27,446 nt of DNA from Thermoplasmatales archaeon (lineage in GTDB: Archaea > Thermoplasmatota > E2 > DHVEG-1): the NCBI GenBank assembly GCA_023128855.1, contig JAGMDE010000005.1, forward strand, positions 1 through 27,446. The letters run 5' to 3'. The notes below the pieces were generated by a model. It worked only from the letters and a program-made list of their open reading frames with translations, was not told the origin of the DNA and ran no database searches. How positions within the stretch are numbered: position 1 is the first letter of the stretch; every line of letters starts with the position of its first letter. Positions 1 through 7,461 of this stretch are shown here, in pieces. Made by a program: the position numbers and the translations under genes.

Positions 1-69
1 AATCTTGGTGTTATATTATTTTCTTAGATTTTTTTTGTAGTACGGTGTTATCTAAGCTTTTTTTTCATA

Positions 70-80
70 ATTTATTTATA
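70..80 (+). promoter_or_regulatory. TATA-like promoter of the MBL hydrolase gene
   Basis: An AT-rich TATA-like stretch (TTTATTTATA) lies here. Archaeal transcription usually starts about 25 nt downstream, which would be near 100-105. That places the start site downstream of the GTG at 96 and upstream of the strong ribosome-binding site at 107-115, so it supports a TTG start at 120 or 123. Motif seen; start site inferred. Confidence 0.4.
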
Positions 81-122
81 TCAACTTCGTGATTAGTGGA
101 AGTTTGGGAGGAGGTAAGTTTG

Positions 123-758
123 TTGAGGATACGTTGGCATGGTCACTCATGCTTTGAGATAACAAATGAAATTACCCTAGTGACTGACCCTCCTGATGGG
201 AAATCAATAGGTATATCTGTACCGGAGGTCGCAGGTGATGTCATTCTAGTATCACATGATCATTATGATCATAACAGTGTAAAAACTGTGGAAAAAGAAG
301 GATCTAAAGTTGTAACAGATGGACGAAAGAGAAACATCTCAGATATTGAAATTAGAGGCATTGACTCTTTTCATGACGAAGTTGAAGGAGCAAAACGTGG
401 TAAAAATATTATGTATAAATTTACAATGGATGAAATAAAGTTTTGTCATTTGGGAGATTTGGGTCACGAGCTTGATGGTGAAACTGTTGGAAAAATAGGT
501 GATGTTGATATTCTTTTTGTGCCAATCGGTGGAACGTTTACTGTGGATGACAAGCAAGCTTGGAAAGTTATAAACTTGATAAAACCAAAGATAGTTGTTC
601 CGATGCATTATAAAATCGGGGGTTTATTACTACCTATCACAGGAATTGATCCTTTTTTAGAAAAAAACAAGTTTAAAGTTCTTCGTGTTGGAAGTGAGAT
701 AGATATTGAGCAGGAGGATCTACCTGAGGATCTAGAGGTCTGGATATTTACATTATAA
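123..758 (+). CDS. MBL-fold metal-dependent hydrolase (UPF0173/UlaG-like)
   Basis: Metallo-beta-lactamase-fold hydrolase, about 211 residues. The signature metal-binding motif SHDHYDH lies near residue 44, preceded by the N-terminal WHGHSCFEI strand typical of the UPF0173/UlaG-like group; further likely metal ligands are in HLGDLGH and in PMHYKIGG. The substrate is not predictable; relatives are annotated only as Zn-dependent hydrolases. The frame is open from a GTG at 96, but an excellent ribosome-binding site (GGAGGAGGT, 107-115) fits TTG at 120 or 123 much better, and family members begin right before RIRWHGHS. The gene is monocistronic here and is the last conserved gene before the island boundary at 861. 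Confident in family, unsure of function. Confidence 0.85.
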   Translation: MRIRWHGHSCFEITNEITLVTDPPDGKSIGISVPEVAGDVILVSHDHYDHNSVKTVEKEGSKVVTDGRKRNISDIEIRGIDSFHDEVEGAKRGKNIMYKFTMDEIKFCHLGDLGHELDGETVGKIGDVDILFVPIGGTFTVDDKQAWKVINLIKPKIVVPMHYKIGGLLLPITGIDPFLEKNKFKVLRVGSEIDIEQEDLPEDLEVWIFTL

Positions 759-776
759 AGAAAGTTTTTCAATCGT

Positions 777-820
777 CTTCACATACATCGGATAAATACC
801 GCCGTTCTATTTGTGTGAAG
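777..820. other. Stem-loop downstream of the MBL hydrolase
   Basis: CTTCACA at 777-783 pairs with TGTGAAG at 814-820, and the loop contains a small CGG/CCG stem. It may be a 3'-end processing or termination structure for the upstream gene. It has no clear poly-T tail, so the role is a guess. Confidence 0.25.
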
Positions 821-860
821 TTGCCAAAAAGAAAGGTATATTATTATTTATTGTGCGTGA

Positions 861-882
861 TAATATTACGCCCGCATCGGGA
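861..882 (+). repeat. Left direct repeat of island (tRNA-Arg 3'-end copy, putative att site)
   Basis: TAATATT followed by ACGCCCGCATCGGGA matches 19232-19253 at 21 of 22 positions, in the same orientation. In the right copy this sequence is the last 13 bp of the tRNA-Arg gene, its discriminator base and 8 bp of downstream flank. No other part of a tRNA is present at the left copy, so it is a tRNA-end fragment as left by site-specific integration and not a degenerate tRNA. Core genes lie outside the two repeats and accessory genes inside. Confidence 0.8.
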
Positions 883-900
883 ATAAGGGCCGGAGGTTAA

Positions 901-979
901 ATGCCCTACAGAAAATACCAAAGATAATCATGTGGTTTTTAGGGATAATCAGTTTTCTGAGATATTTGTATGAGAATTA
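901..979 (+). pseudogene. Truncated, frameshifted N-terminus of an unknown membrane protein
   Basis: An ATG at 901 follows a good ribosome-binding site (GGAGG, 892-896). It reads MPYRKYQR and stops. One extra A in CAAAG would continue the frame as KIIMWFLGIISFLRYLYEN, a hydrophobic segment, until it meets the duplicated php fragment at 980. It looks like the start of a membrane protein cut off by rearrangement just inside the island's left repeat. There is no recognisable family, and the reading depends on one assumed frameshift. Confidence 0.3.
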
Positions 980-1116
980 CCTTTTTTCCTAGCTATTTTA
1001 ATGATTATATTTATTGGAGTAAAACAATCAAATGAATATTTTGAATGAACATGAAGATCAATTTTTAAATGATTCATAAATATTATATCCATTTTTTAAG
1101 AATGATAATTTTATAC
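980..1116 (-). pseudogene. Fragment of PHP-domain gene (5' end and upstream region, duplicated)
   Basis: This 137-bp stretch matches 9357-9493 with only five mismatches (about 96%). The matched part of the intact gene covers its first ~33 codons, including the metal-binding DLHVHSKYS motif, plus about 40 bp of upstream DNA. Here the frame ends at 980 in unrelated sequence, so the copy is a non-functional remnant. The high identity suggests a recent duplication or recombination within the island or with a related one. The right-hand edge at 1116/1117 abuts an IS200/IS605-like hairpin. Confidence 0.85.
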
Positions 1117-1190
1117 GTGACGTCCTCTCCGGCATGAATGCCGGAGCTTCCTTTTAGGCACATTTTCGTATCATTGTAGAGTCTTCGAAA
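1117..1190 (-). mobile_element. Possible IS200/IS605 right end / tnpB 3' remnant
   Basis: A perfect 9-bp hairpin (CTCCGGCAT at 1127-1135, ATGCCGGAG at 1138-1146) is embedded in a context that on the minus strand reads GGAAGCTCCGGC...GCCGGAGAGGACGTCAC. This resembles the hairpin right ends of IS200/IS605 elements in archaea, where the 3' end of tnpB and its guide RNA are encoded. The minus-strand frame reads AGDFEDSTMIRKCA, stop, KEAPAFMPERTS, which recalls degenerate TnpB C-termini (ACGD...KQEAP), but no catalytic domain is left. The call rests on resemblance only. Confidence 0.4.
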
Positions 1191-1551
1191 TCCCCCGCCA
1201 AATACATTTCATATCTAGTTTACCATCACTTTCTAAATCAAAAGACCATCATCTAACTATGCAATCTGTCGGAAGATGTGGGTAATGGATAGACTAAAGT
1301 CTGGGGATTTCTCGCTTACAAATCGTTAAAAAATAATTACACAAAGCAGTTTCATAACCATAACTTTTTTATTGTTTCTTTCATTACTTTTATTCAAATT
1401 AAATTAGCTTGGATGGCTATGGTAATGTAGTTTTGCTGAATTGTTCCGAGACCTACCTCAGAAATATCTGCAATTAAATCTACAACTTCCCCTGAAGATG
1501 TAAAAGATTTGGGGTTTGTCATTCCCTCCAATTTTTTTGGAGATGCATCTA
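1191..1551. other. Gene-free intergenic region, probable insertion debris
   Basis: No supported gene is present. GAAATCCCC (1187-1195) and GGGGATTTC (1302-1310) are inverted copies 115 bp apart and may belong to the IS-like remnant on the left. The rest is AT-rich and upstream of the ATP-grasp gene. A TTG at 1516 extends that gene's frame but has no ribosome-binding site. Confidence 0.4.
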
Positions 1552-2787
1552 ATGAAATATAAGAATTGTAATGAAATTTTAAGAAATACCAAGGATCCTG
1601 TTGCATTTGTGTTAGGTTGTCACGTAACAGGCCTGGGGGTTATGAGAAACCTTGGTAGAAAAGAAATCCCAGTTATTGGTTTAGATCCAAATCCTCTGCA
1701 GGTAGGAAAATTCTCTAGATATTGTATAGGAATAAAGTCACCAAATCCAGGATACTCAGAGGAAAGATACGTTGAATTCCTTTTAAACCTTGGAAAAAAA
1801 CTGAGTCAGAAAGGAGTGTTGTTTCCTACTACAGATATGTATCTATTAGAGATTTTGAAAAATAGAAAAAAATTGGAAAAATATTATCGGTTTACAATGT
1901 CGGAATGGCCCTCGTCTTGTAAACTCATAAATAAACGCATTTTTTATGAAACCTTGAAAAAATATGGAATAGAACATCCCGTATCCTATTTCCCCAATGA
2001 TATTTCAGATGTTTTTAAGATAGGTAAAGAAATTGAATATCCATGTTATGTTAAACCAATTTATTCTTGCTATTTTAAAAAGGCTTTTCAAATTAAGGCA
2101 TTTATAGCACATTCTTCCCAGGATCTTATTAAATATTATAAAAAATCTATTTCGATAAATAATGATGCTATAATTCAGGAATGTATATCAAGTGAAAAAA
2201 AAGAAACATATTGTCTAAATGCTTATTTCAATAGAAAATTTGAAGCAAAGGGTGTTTTTATTTCTAGACGTATTAGAGAATGGCCGCCTGAATGTGGATG
2301 TAGTTCGTTAATAGAAAAAGGATCTTACTATAAATTTTTAAACATTGTTTATCCATTGATTAGAAAGATAAAATATTATGGTATTATTGATGCTGAGTTT
2401 AAAAAGGATAAACGAGATGGTGAATTTAAACTAATTGAAATCAATGCAAGACCATGGATGCAAATTACGCTACCTGCACGAGATGGTGTTGACCATAGCT
2501 ATATGGCATACATGGACTCAATTGGTAAAGAAATAAACGTTGAAATGCAAAATACAGGCTATATCAAATGGATATCATCAATTGATGATTTAAGCGCATC
2601 GATTATGGAAGCACTTAATAACGAGCTATCATTCCAACAGTGGATAGATTCTCTTAGAGGTAAAAAAGTGTATGCTTTTTATGCAAAAGATGATCCTTTG
2701 CCTTTTTTTGTAAAAAATGTTAAATCCGTATTTAGACTTATACCGTATATTACTAATATTATAATGAATAAAACCGTTTCTCTATAA
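1552..2787 (+). CDS. ATP-grasp superfamily ligase
   Basis: ATP-grasp enzyme of about 411 residues, expected to activate a carboxylate as acyl phosphate with ATP and join it to an amine or other nucleophile. An N-terminal pre-ATP-grasp Rossmann-like part (VAFVLGCHVTGLGVMRNLG, about residues 17-35) is followed by the grasp core. YPCYVKP near 163-169 has the ATP-contacting Lys168, IIQE near 207-210 is the hinge, AEFK near 281 and EINARPW near 296-302 carry the Mg-binding acid residues. It resembles ligases found in cell-surface and polysaccharide clusters; the substrate cannot be predicted. ATG at 1552 is preferred (GGAG at 1539-1542, 9-nt spacer) over ATG 1543 or TTG 1516. It is the first intact gene of the island and lies upstream of a truncated flippase gene. 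Confidence 0.75.
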   Translation: MKYKNCNEILRNTKDPVAFVLGCHVTGLGVMRNLGRKEIPVIGLDPNPLQVGKFSRYCIGIKSPNPGYSEERYVEFLLNLGKKLSQKGVLFPTTDMYLLEILKNRKKLEKYYRFTMSEWPSSCKLINKRIFYETLKKYGIEHPVSYFPNDISDVFKIGKEIEYPCYVKPIYSCYFKKAFQIKAFIAHSSQDLIKYYKKSISINNDAIIQECISSEKKETYCLNAYFNRKFEAKGVFISRRIREWPPECGCSSLIEKGSYYKFLNIVYPLIRKIKYYGIIDAEFKKDKRDGEFKLIEINARPWMQITLPARDGVDHSYMAYMDSIGKEINVEMQNTGYIKWISSIDDLSASIMEALNNELSFQQWIDSLRGKKVYAFYAKDDPLPFFVKNVKSVFRLIPYITNIIMNKTVSL

Positions 2788-2865
2788 TTATGATAATTAT
2801 GATTAGGTTTTTTTTGAATAAAATAATGAAAGAATATTAAACCCTAGCAGGGTATTACAATCAAA

Positions 2866-3195
2866 ATGATGCTGCCAAAAATAAAATTAGATAAAATCAG
2901 CAAGATATTACCTGTTATTGGAATTATAACTTTTGGTCTTATTATTTATTATATTGGTATTGAAAAAATTGCCTATAACTTTACTATTATCCCTTTAGAA
3001 TACTATGTTCTATCATTTCTTTTATTCATCCCTGGTTTGTTACTTTCAGCATTAGCATGGCAGTATATCTGCAAGAAACATAAAATGGATTTTAGTTTAT
3101 TTTATCTTGTTAAAATACTTTTAATAAGTACATTTTATGGTATTTTAACACCAGGTGGTATCGGAAATCATATTAGAATTTTTGTATTTGTTTAG
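2866..3195 (+). pseudogene. Truncated AglD/LPG-synthase-type membrane protein
   Basis: The N-terminal third of an LPG_synthase_TM/UPF0104 family membrane protein (about 109 residues, three hydrophobic segments). It aligns with the intact 315-residue island gene at 9584: KMDFSLFYLVK versus KMDFSLIYLLK and TPGGIGNHIRI versus TPQGLGWHIRI. Immediately after HIRI the frame runs into the terminal inverted repeat of a MITE-like element (3184-3333) and stops at a TAG inside it. The remaining C-terminal two thirds, including the family motif GGLGxREG, are absent. Divergence from the intact copy (roughly half identical by eye) shows a separate paralog and not a recent duplicate. Non-functional as a flippase or synthase. 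Confidence 0.8.
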
Positions 3196-3333
3196 CTAAT
3201 CTGTTCGTTTAAAAATGGGTTCGAGGTTTTTCAGTTACTCGCGTCTTCTAGTAGCGCTGAGGAAATAGCGCAGGAAACCAATTTTAGCAAATCTCTTGGT
3301 TCTCCTGAGGCTTACCCTATACTAAACAAATAC
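3184..3333. mobile_element. MITE-like element A (150 bp)
   Basis: Terminal inverted repeats GTATTTGTTTAG (3184-3195) and its complement CTAAACAAATAC (3322-3333) bound a 150-bp segment. The flanking octamers GAATTTTT and GAAAGTTT match at 6 of 8 positions, a possible degraded target duplication. The ends share the pattern GTnTTTnTTTAGC with element B at 5279-5392, so both probably use the same unknown transposase. The interior has no transposase gene. The element sits exactly at the truncation point of the flippase-like gene. Confidence 0.6.
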
Positions 3334-3374
3334 GAAAGTTTTAAAAACTAAATATAAACTTTTAGATTGGATAA

Positions 3375-4403
3375 ATGAACAAAATGGAAAATCTTCATGG
3401 TGGAGAATTAATTTGGTATGTTCATAAAAAATACAAGATACCTATAGAAAACATAGTAAGTTTTGCTAATATTGTCAGCCCGATTCACCCAGAGTTACCT
3501 GAACCACCAGAGTTTATTCTAAAAAGTTATTGTGATAGAGAGTGCACTAAGATTAGAGAAGTTATTTCACAGAGATATAATGTTGATGAGAAAAATTTAA
3601 TTCTTACAAATGGGTCTACTGAATTAATTTATCTTGTTTCAAAGATTTTTGGTAAAAAAACACAAATTAAAATACCAACATATAGTGAATATGAATGTGC
3701 TGTAGAAAATTATGGTGGTGAATCCAGTTTTTACAACGATTATTCACCAAAAAATGCAACTTTAAGTTTTATATGTAATCCAAATAATCCTACGGGTAAA
3801 CTAATTAGAAAAGAAGAATTAATAGATATTTTAAGAAGATATCCGTCAAATACAAAAATATTTCTCGATGAGGCTTATATGGATTTTGTTTCGCAAAAAA
3901 AATCATATTCTATGGCTCAAGAAATTAAAAATTATAAAAACCTAATTGTATCGCAAACACTGAGTAAATTATATGGATTACCCTCATTGAGATTTAGTTG
4001 GGGATTTGCTTCTAAGGGCATTATCAACAGTTTAATAAAGCATAAATTTCCAATGACTATTTGTAATATAACAATGTATTATGCAGAACAGTTTTTACAG
4101 GATAAATTCTATGAAAAAAGAGTAATGCATTTAATCGAAAAAGAAAAAAAACATCTTTTCAGAGAACTAAACGAAATAAGCTGGTTAGAAGTTGAAGATA
4201 CCGATGTTAATTATTTCCTTGTTAAAATTTTGAATGAATTTACTGCTAGTGATCTATTTAAAATCCTAGCAAAAAGAGGAATAATAATAAGAGATTGTTC
4301 TAACATCAAAGGTTTAGATAAAAAACATATTCGCATAGCTGTTAAAACTAAAGAAGAAAATGATTTATTGATAGAGGAATTGATAAAAATTAGAGGGTTG
4401 TGA
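3375..4403 (+). CDS. PLP-dependent aminotransferase/decarboxylase, HisC/CobD-like
   Basis: Fold-type I PLP enzyme of about 342 residues, in the histidinol-phosphate aminotransferase / threonine-phosphate decarboxylase (CobD) group. The N-terminal HGGELIWYVHKKY is like the HGG start of CobD. The PLP-binding elements NPNNPTG (near residues 137-143), DEAYMDF (near 165-171) and SKLYGLPSLRFSWG (near 198-211, with the Schiff-base lysine) are all intact, as is the C-terminal carboxylate-binding IRIAV. It may aminate or decarboxylate an amino-acid or phospho-amino-acid precursor in the island's pathway; CobD-like chemistry is possible but not shown. ATG at 3375 has only a weak ribosome-binding site; Met4 is an alternative. 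It follows MITE element A by about 40 bp. Confidence 0.8.
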   Translation: MNKMENLHGGELIWYVHKKYKIPIENIVSFANIVSPIHPELPEPPEFILKSYCDRECTKIREVISQRYNVDEKNLILTNGSTELIYLVSKIFGKKTQIKIPTYSEYECAVENYGGESSFYNDYSPKNATLSFICNPNNPTGKLIRKEELIDILRRYPSNTKIFLDEAYMDFVSQKKSYSMAQEIKNYKNLIVSQTLSKLYGLPSLRFSWGFASKGIINSLIKHKFPMTICNITMYYAEQFLQDKFYEKRVMHLIEKEKKHLFRELNEISWLEVEDTDVNYFLVKILNEFTASDLFKILAKRGIIIRDCSNIKGLDKKHIRIAVKTKEENDLLIEELIKIRGL

Positions 4404-4639
4404 ATAATTGGGTACTGGCTAGCAGGAATTGTTGGTAATCTACATTTTTATATCGTGGACAAGCTGCCAACTGGTCTAAAGAAGCCAACATCTGCTGGTC
4501 TATCCATTAAAAGTTCATGCAATTTGGTAGAATGATTCGTAGCCTATGCTAATGCGCAAGGGGCAAATAGAAATATGAAGTGTTGGCAAAATGATGGAAT
4601 TTAAGCAGTGAAACACTTTACGTCACTGAAATTAAAGGC
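4404..4639 (+). other. Degenerate sequence between PLP enzyme and radical SAM fragment
   Basis: Directly after the PLP gene's TGA the same frame stays open for 43 codons (IIGYWLAGIVGNLHFYIVDK and onward) to a stop at 4533, then reads another 20 or so codons to a further stop. I do not recognise the encoded sequence. It may be debris of a deleted gene, or the lost front part of the following radical SAM gene replaced by foreign DNA. No RNA gene is recognised. Confidence 0.3.
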
Positions 4640-5245
4640 TTGAGAGAAAAATTTGGTGCTTTTGGGAATGTAAATAAATTAGGTCAAAACGATGATTTTT
4701 TAAAACTTGCGGCTGAGGCAGGATGTAAAACATGGTTTGTAGGTTTTAAATCTTGTTCTCAAGAAACGATTAATAAAATTGGAAAAAAATCAAATAAAGT
4801 AAAAATGTATGCTTCTGCGATAAAAAAAATACATGATTACGGGATGAATATTATTGGTGGGTTTATGTTTGGCTTTGATACCAACAAAAAAGATGTATTT
4901 GATCAAACTGCGAAACATATTTGTTCATTAGACATCGATTTACCAAGATTTAGTATCCTCACCCCTTTTCCAGGAACTCCTCTCTTTACCAGACTTCACA
5001 TTGAAAAACGCATATTTACCTGGAATTGGGGGAAATATGACATGACCCATGTGGTTTTTCAACCTAAACAAATGTCACCACAAACACTTGAATCCGGGAG
5101 AGATCGGATTGGTAGAGAATTATTCACAAGATCAAATGTATTAAGGAGAATATTCGGAATGGGCATGCGAGATATATATTCATGGGTTTGGAATTTTTCA
5201 TCAAATCTTACTGGTAGAAGACACTACTTTCAAAGGCCAATGTAA
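4640..5245 (+). pseudogene. C-terminal fragment of a B12-binding-type radical SAM protein
   Basis: Encodes only the back half of a BchE-like (cobalamin-type) radical SAM enzyme, about 200 residues. Seen are the late TIM-barrel strands (GCKTWFVGFKSCSQETINKI, IIGGFMFGFDTNKKDVF, LPRFSILTPFPGTPLF) and the typical tail WGKYDMTHVVFQPKQMSP. The cobalamin-binding domain and the CxxxCxxC cluster motif are missing, so catalysis is not possible. The frame continues upstream to a stop at 4592 without family similarity. It is a different subfamily from the intact radical SAM protein at 5435. Confidence 0.8.
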
Positions 5246-5270
5246 TAAATTAATGGTGGAGATAAAGAAA

Positions 5271-5278
5271 AAATAATT
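5271..5278 (+). repeat. Left target-site duplication of MITE-like element B
   Basis: AAATAATT here is repeated exactly at 5393-5400, directly outside the inverted repeats of the 114-bp element. Confidence 0.6.
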
Positions 5279-5392
5279 GTGTTTATTTAGCCATCTGAAG
5301 TAAAACGTTTATCCCCAAGATATACTTCAATATATTTCAAAAAATAAAAATCATCGCTATAAGGAAAGAGCTTCAAATGGCTAAATAGGTAC
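5279..5392. mobile_element. MITE-like element B (114 bp) with 8-bp target duplication
   Basis: The two 22-bp ends are inverted copies with 18 of 22 matches; the best block is TATTTAGCCATCTGAAG (5284-5300) against CTTCAAATGGCTAAATA (5371-5387). The element is flanked by the direct octamer AAATAATT (5271-5278 and 5393-5400), the hallmark of transposition. It has no coding capacity. The ends begin with GT and share GTnTTTnTTTAGC with element A at 3184-3333. It separates a truncated and an intact radical SAM gene. Confidence 0.75.
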
Positions 5393-5400
5393 AAATAATT
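5393..5400 (+). repeat. Right target-site duplication of MITE-like element B
   Basis: AAATAATT, identical to 5271-5278, on the other side of the element. Confidence 0.6.
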
Positions 5401-5434
5401 AAATAATGAAAACAAATCGCTTATAGATAATATT

Positions 5435-6829
5435 ATGAAAATTTTATTACTACAACCCCCAATTGATAGTAGGAAAGTAATAGGTCCTTTTTCACACGCT
5501 CCACCGTTAGGTTTGCTCTATATTGCACGAATATTAGAAGAACAGGGGCATACCGTTAAAATATTGGATTTTGCTATAGAATCTTTTACTGAAGAAAAAA
5601 TCCTAAAAGTCATCCCATCAACAGATGCAGTAGGTATGACCATTACCGCATTTTGTGTTGAAAGTGCTGCTATGATCACTCAGATTATCAAACGTGAAGA
5701 TCAACATATTCCTGTTATAATTGGTGGACCGATGTGTTGTATTCAACCTCGGCAGACACTTATCGATACAAACGCGGATGTTTGTGTTGAAGGAGAAGGT
5801 GAAAAAATTATTGGAAGAATCGCTGATGCACTAGTGGGAAAAGGGTCATTGAGTTACATTCCAGGTCTATATTACAAAGATGCAGGGACGATTAAAAAAG
5901 GCCCCCCCTCTGAACTTATCAAAGATCTTGATTCCATTTTATTTCCTTCTCGACATTTGGTCGATAATTACAACTATGGACATATAGAACGGATTCCTCA
6001 TAGCTGGTTCAAAGGAAAATTAACGTCATTGCTAACTAGTAGAGGATGCCCGTTTCGATGTAAGTTCTGTTGCGTTCCAAACGTTTTAAAAAAATATCGG
6101 TATCGGTCTGTTGAAAATGTGATAGAAGAAATGGAACACATCCGGGGCATGTACGACACAATTTACATTCGTGATGATAATTTTCTGGTCAATAAAAAAA
6201 GAGCGGTTGCTATTTTAGATGAGATCATCAAACGTGACTATCAGTTTGAATTTTGGATCCCCGGTATCAGAGCATCACTGGCTGATAAGACCGTTTTTAA
6301 AAAAATGAAAAAAGCAGGTGTAAAAATTATTCAGATAGGTATTGAATCTGGAAATCAAGATGTTCTTGATTTTTACAACAAAAAAACAACGTTTGATGAA
6401 ATTAAGAATACAGTAACCATGGCGAGAAAAATGGGTTTTTTTACAGGTGGTAACTTTATTCTTGGTGCCCCATTTGAAACAAAACAACATTTCAAAAACA
6501 CTTTTGAATTTGCGACACAGTTGCCGTTGGATATTGCATTCTTTTTTCCTTTAATGTATTACAAAGGTAGTGAATTATGGAGCATGGCTAATCAGGAGGG
6601 AAAAATAAAGGAAAATGAATATGCTGTAAAAGCAAGCTCATCACATGGACTTAACAGCTTTTCGCAGCAGGAACTTGATAAATGGTGTGTTTGGATGACA
6701 TTCCGCTTTTATGTGAGACCTACATATTTAATTGATCAATTGATCCAATCATTTATCTATAAAGATTGGCGGTTATATAAAATTGGATTTAATACGATGC
6801 TGGAATGGTTAGCTACTAACAAAAACTAG
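5435..6829 (+). CDS. B12-binding-domain radical SAM enzyme
   Basis: Complete class B (cobalamin-type) radical SAM protein of 464 residues. An N-terminal Rossmann-like B12-binding domain (about residues 1-140: MKILLLQPP, PPLGLLYIARILEEQGHTV, IIGGPMCC, VEGEGE) is followed by the radical SAM barrel with the cluster motif SRGCPFRCKFC (Cys205, Cys209, Cys212). IESGNQDVLDF near 304-314 and GNFILGAP near 337-344 are conserved barrel strands. Family members typically perform methylation, cyclisation or rearrangement of unactivated carbons in specialised metabolites and lipids; the DxHxxG cobalamin motif is not visible, as in many BchE-like members. It is followed after 12 bp by a methylthiotransferase-like fragment, suggesting one transcript. 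Substrate unknown. Confidence 0.85.
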   Translation: MKILLLQPPIDSRKVIGPFSHAPPLGLLYIARILEEQGHTVKILDFAIESFTEEKILKVIPSTDAVGMTITAFCVESAAMITQIIKREDQHIPVIIGGPMCCIQPRQTLIDTNADVCVEGEGEKIIGRIADALVGKGSLSYIPGLYYKDAGTIKKGPPSELIKDLDSILFPSRHLVDNYNYGHIERIPHSWFKGKLTSLLTSRGCPFRCKFCCVPNVLKKYRYRSVENVIEEMEHIRGMYDTIYIRDDNFLVNKKRAVAILDEIIKRDYQFEFWIPGIRASLADKTVFKKMKKAGVKIIQIGIESGNQDVLDFYNKKTTFDEIKNTVTMARKMGFFTGGNFILGAPFETKQHFKNTFEFATQLPLDIAFFFPLMYYKGSELWSMANQEGKIKENEYAVKASSSHGLNSFSQQELDKWCVWMTFRFYVRPTYLIDQLIQSFIYKDWRLYKIGFNTMLEWLATNKN

Positions 6830-6841
6830 GGTAGACGCTCC

Positions 6842-7267
6842 ATGACCAATATTTTCATATATAAATATGCCTGTGCTCCACGAACTCTTGATGTAAAAAA
6901 ATTTATGTCCTATTTTTTGAAAAACGATCATATCCTTGTTTCTAATCCAAAACATGCGGATATCATTATTTTCTTTGCATGTGCAGCAGCAGATAATATT
7001 ACTGATCAGATGCTTTCGTTGATAACAACATTTCAACGATATGATGCAGAATTATTTGTTATCGGATGCCTTCCTGAAATAGAGAGAGAAAAACTAACAA
7101 GGATTTTTAATGGAAACACCATTACGACAGAAAACATTGAGAATATTGATGAATTCTTTCCAGAAAATTTTATTAAATTTCATGAAATCGAAGAGCCGCA
7201 TTTACTATTTGAAAATTATTCTGCTTTTCCAAAGAATGAATTTTTCTTGTTCAGTAAAAAAGAGTGA
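6842..7267 (+). pseudogene. N-terminal domain of a methylthiotransferase-like radical SAM protein (truncated)
   Basis: About 141 residues matching only the N-terminal UPF0004 domain of MiaB/RimO-type methylthiotransferases. The three auxiliary-cluster cysteines (Cys11 in YACAP, Cys47 in FACAA, Cys76 in IGCLPE) have exactly the spacing of the intact island protein at 13493, which also shares IxRIFNGNT and the following NIxxIDxxFP segment. The frame ends with KNEFFLFSKKE before any radical SAM domain, where the intact relative continues for about 280 residues. Most likely a truncated gene; a stand-alone cluster-binding domain is a less likely alternative. It lies 12 bp after the intact radical SAM gene. 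Confidence 0.75.
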
Positions 7268-7461
7268 TACACTACAAGAAATATAATTCTAAAGAGATTC
7301 AATCATAAAGAAAAGAGTTTTTTCATCAGATAAACCATCTTTCTTAAGTTTTTAACTTAGCTTGTTCTTTCCATGTTTACCTTTCATATTTTCTAAACAA
7401 TTCACTATCTCAATTCTAATGCACATATAAAATAAGAAATAATTAATCTACAATATTATGC

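Noticed and set aside
861..890. A second tRNA gene or tRNA pseudogene at the left repeat
   Set aside because: Only the 3' 13 bp of the tRNA plus flank are present; no D-arm, anticodon arm or 5' acceptor strand can be found on either side.
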